A program made the position numbers and the translations under genes. From assembly GCA_002748505.1 (NCBI GenBank), contig PDSN01000001.1:1-5635 (forward strand): a DNA stretch of 5,635 bases. Direction: 5' to 3'. The notes under the pieces are model-generated. The model was not told where the DNA came from, made no database searches, and saw only the letters and a list, made by a program, of their open reading frames with translations. This document shows positions 5,177-5,635 of this stretch, piece after piece. The stretch's first letter is position 1. Each line of letters starts with the position of its first letter. Source of the stretch: Gammaproteobacteria bacterium. GTDB taxonomy: Bacteria > Pseudomonadota > Gammaproteobacteria > Pseudomonadales > Halieaceae.

Positions 5177-5632
5177 TCAAACAGCCGATGTATCCGCATC
5201 GGGTCGCCAATTGTCATCCTGAGGCTCAAACACTGACAAACGCGCACTTTGGCTGACGTCGTCGCCGCTGACCTCGCAGCTGAACGAGCCCATGCCATCG
5301 GCGTTTTGCAACTCGCGATGCACACTCACGGTAAGCGTTTCACCACATTTAAAACGGCTCGCCGAGCTGGTAAAACGACGGGTTCCCAATAAGAAGCCCA
5401 CAGCCACCGGGGCTCCGCGCCGCTTTGCCCGCAGGCCGGAGAACGCCGCCACCGCCTGCGCCATGTATTCAATGCCCAGCACCGCAGGCACATAGCCGCC
5501 CTCGTCGTACAAACCATCGGCGCGCACCATCAAGCGCGCGCGCAAGCCTTCTTCATCGGCATCGATCACCTCATCCAGTAACAGCGCGGGTGGGTCATGG
5601 GGCACCAGTTCCGCGATTGTCCATTCACTCAT
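5177..5632 (-). CDS. apeP: Hotdog-fold 3-hydroxyacyl-ACP dehydratase (ApeP-like)
   Basis: The 151-residue protein matches the hotdog dehydratases of aryl-polyene clusters, which remove water from 3-hydroxyacyl-ACP to make the growing conjugated chain. The N-terminal LVPHDPPALLLDEV (9-22) places His12 at the FabA/FabZ-type catalytic His, and the central helix GIEYMAQAVAAFSGLRA (53-69) carries Glu55 as the acidic partner. GFLLGTRRFTSSASRFKCGETL (79-100) is the typical following strand pair. The length suits one hotdog domain. The last residues from about 137 are loose and acidic. In the known pathway ApeP works together with ApeI. The start lies three bases from the window end, in the context TC-ATGA, so an upstream gene may end in the overlapping TGA; apeO would be expected there. 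The gene appears complete, but its ribosome binding site is outside the window. Confidence 0.82.
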   Translation of the reverse strand: MSEWTIAELVPHDPPALLLDEVIDADEEGLRARLMVRADGLYDEGGYVPAVLGIEYMAQAVAAFSGLRAKRRGAPVAVGFLLGTRRFTSSASRFKCGETLTVSVHRELQNADGMGSFSCEVSGDDVSQSARLSVFEPQDDNWRPDADTSAV

Positions 5633-5635
5633 GAC

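Overview
The window looks like chromosomal DNA of a Gram-negative bacterium, most likely a marine or aquatic gammaproteobacterium. The grounds are an aryl-polyene (APE) gene order, PEP-CTERM/choice-of-anchor secreted proteins, and a small periplasmic protein family typical of Vibrio, Shewanella and Pseudomonas relatives. The genus cannot be fixed from sequence alone. No tRNA, rRNA, CRISPR array, IS element or phage gene was seen.

Right part (3068-5632, minus strand): three genes in the order hotdog dehydratase, FabG-like ketoreductase, FabF-like ketosynthase. This is the apeP-apeQ-apeR order that ends APE pigment clusters, and the rest of the cluster would lie beyond the right edge. The start of apeP sits in an ATGA context, which suggests a 4-base overlap with an upstream gene such as apeO. 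Between apeP and apeQ is a 133-base gap holding a minus-strand intrinsic terminator, a palindrome and a possible internal promoter, so apeQR may be controlled separately from apeP.

Middle (2602-3045, plus strand): a small exported protein with two cysteines, from the family usually mislabelled 'excinuclease ABC subunit A'. It converges on apeR.

Left-centre (about 517-2508, minus strand): a tandem duplication of about 1 kb. Each unit carries a conserved upstream block, a gene for a secreted choice-of-anchor L domain protein, and an intrinsic terminator. The two proteins align without gaps over 225 residues at about 76% identity (hand count). Their 3' ends carry different deletions. Copy 1 lost the end of its domain and most of the PEP-CTERM sorting signal, keeping only a basic tail. 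Copy 2 kept the domain but lost the signal and its stop codon, and now reads through its own terminator. A sigma-54-type promoter precedes copy 1, and the matching site of copy 2 is damaged.

Left edge (6-434, minus strand): a PaaI-like hotdog thioesterase with a strong ribosome binding site. A perfect 17-base palindrome upstream is a candidate operator.
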